Below, in pieces: positions 32,736 through 32,782 of a stretch of 32,782 nt of DNA; the first letter of the stretch is position 1, and each line of letters starts with the position of its first letter. The stretch lies in contig CANSPM010000043.1 of assembly GCA_947648875.1 (NCBI GenBank), positions 1 through 32,782 on the forward strand, read 5' to 3'. The DNA comes from an uncultured Lachnospiraceae bacterium (GTDB lineage Bacteria; Bacillota; Clostridia; Lachnospirales; Lachnospiraceae). The notes beneath the pieces were generated by a model that did not search any database, was not told the DNA's origin, and saw only the letters and a program-made list of their open reading frames with translations. A program made the position numbers and the translations under genes.

Positions 32736-32782
32736 TCTTCAAGGGTAATGGTGGGTAAAAAACACCCACAACCCCAGTGTTT
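32736..32782 (-). terminator. Possible terminator of a gene outside the window
   Basis: On the minus strand, AAACAC and GTGTTT pair around a G-rich loop and are followed by more T; alternatively GTGGGT and ACCCAC pair around a T6 loop. It would end a gene to the right of the window. The stem is short. Confidence 0.25.

Noticed and set aside
22300..32782. Integron-like cassette array, suggested by many small genes in one direction with resistance-like families
   Set aside because: No recurring attC-like sites lie between the genes and no integrase is present. The spacers differ from each other and each gene has its own normal ribosome binding site.
1..32782. CRISPR array, insertion sequence, prophage or rRNA genes
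   Set aside because: No regularly spaced repeats, transposase or integrase frames, phage structural genes or rRNA-like sequence were seen.

Overview
The window looks like a piece of chromosome from a low-to-mid GC Firmicute, most probably a Lachnospiraceae-type Clostridium relative. The reasons are a Gram-positive PolC replicase, the pta-ackA/tmcAL divergon, the ACT/DUF711 (UPF0237/UPF0210) pair, a DUF5713 gene, a domain-swapped GH3 of the Ruminococcus/Butyrivibrio type, strong AGGAGG-like ribosome binding sites and sigma-A-type promoters. This placement is inferred from gene content; no 16S or marker search was possible. All genes but one (tmcAL) lie on the minus strand, so the window reads right to left.

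Region 1 (about 1-6.8 kb): fermentative energy metabolism and small conserved genes. pta-ackA (acetyl-CoA to acetate plus ATP) runs leftward from a good promoter, followed by a short secreted protein that resembles only the front part of a transglutaminase-type protein. tmcAL (tRNA-Met acetylcytidine synthesis) runs divergently. The shared intergenic region carries a perfect match to the CcpA cre consensus. tmcAL and the ACT-DUF711 operon converge on a bidirectional terminator.

Region 2 (about 6.8-14.1 kb): a DNA replication/repair and housekeeping run, zf-HC2 membrane protein - polA - coaE - FtsA-like ATPase - WalJ/YycJ-type metallo-hydrolase. coaE and the FtsA-like gene overlap. The FtsA-like protein has an unusual C-terminal half with four beta-grasp-like motifs and a 13-residue tandem repeat.

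Region 3 (about 14.2-16.2 kb): an apparent operon of a DUF5713 protein, two unrecognised proteins and perhaps a 27-residue hydrophobic peptide, read from a promoter embedded in the 3' end of polC.

Region 4 (about 16.2-22.3 kb): ispG-polC. PolC carries an expanded Gly/Ser/Thr/Gln-rich linker of about 125 residues. The ispG leader has a terminator hairpin and a competing hairpin that look like an attenuator.

Region 5 (about 22.3-32.8 kb): an accessory block of single genes in one orientation: a nucleotidyltransferase, four GNAT acetyltransferases, a flavoprotein with an iron-sulfur-type cysteine motif, a permuted GH3 glucosidase, an ATP-grasp protein, a DUF1801 protein, a DUF4261 protein, an 'ADP-ribosylation/crystallin J1' protein and a YdeI/OmdA protein. 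It sits where dxr-rseP often precedes ispG in related genomes.

No rRNA, tRNA, CRISPR array, insertion sequence, prophage or recognised riboswitch was seen. No single clear new system was found. The best candidates for new biology are the FtsA-like protein architecture, the ispG leader, the ACT-DUF711 leader and the small unknown operon beside polC.
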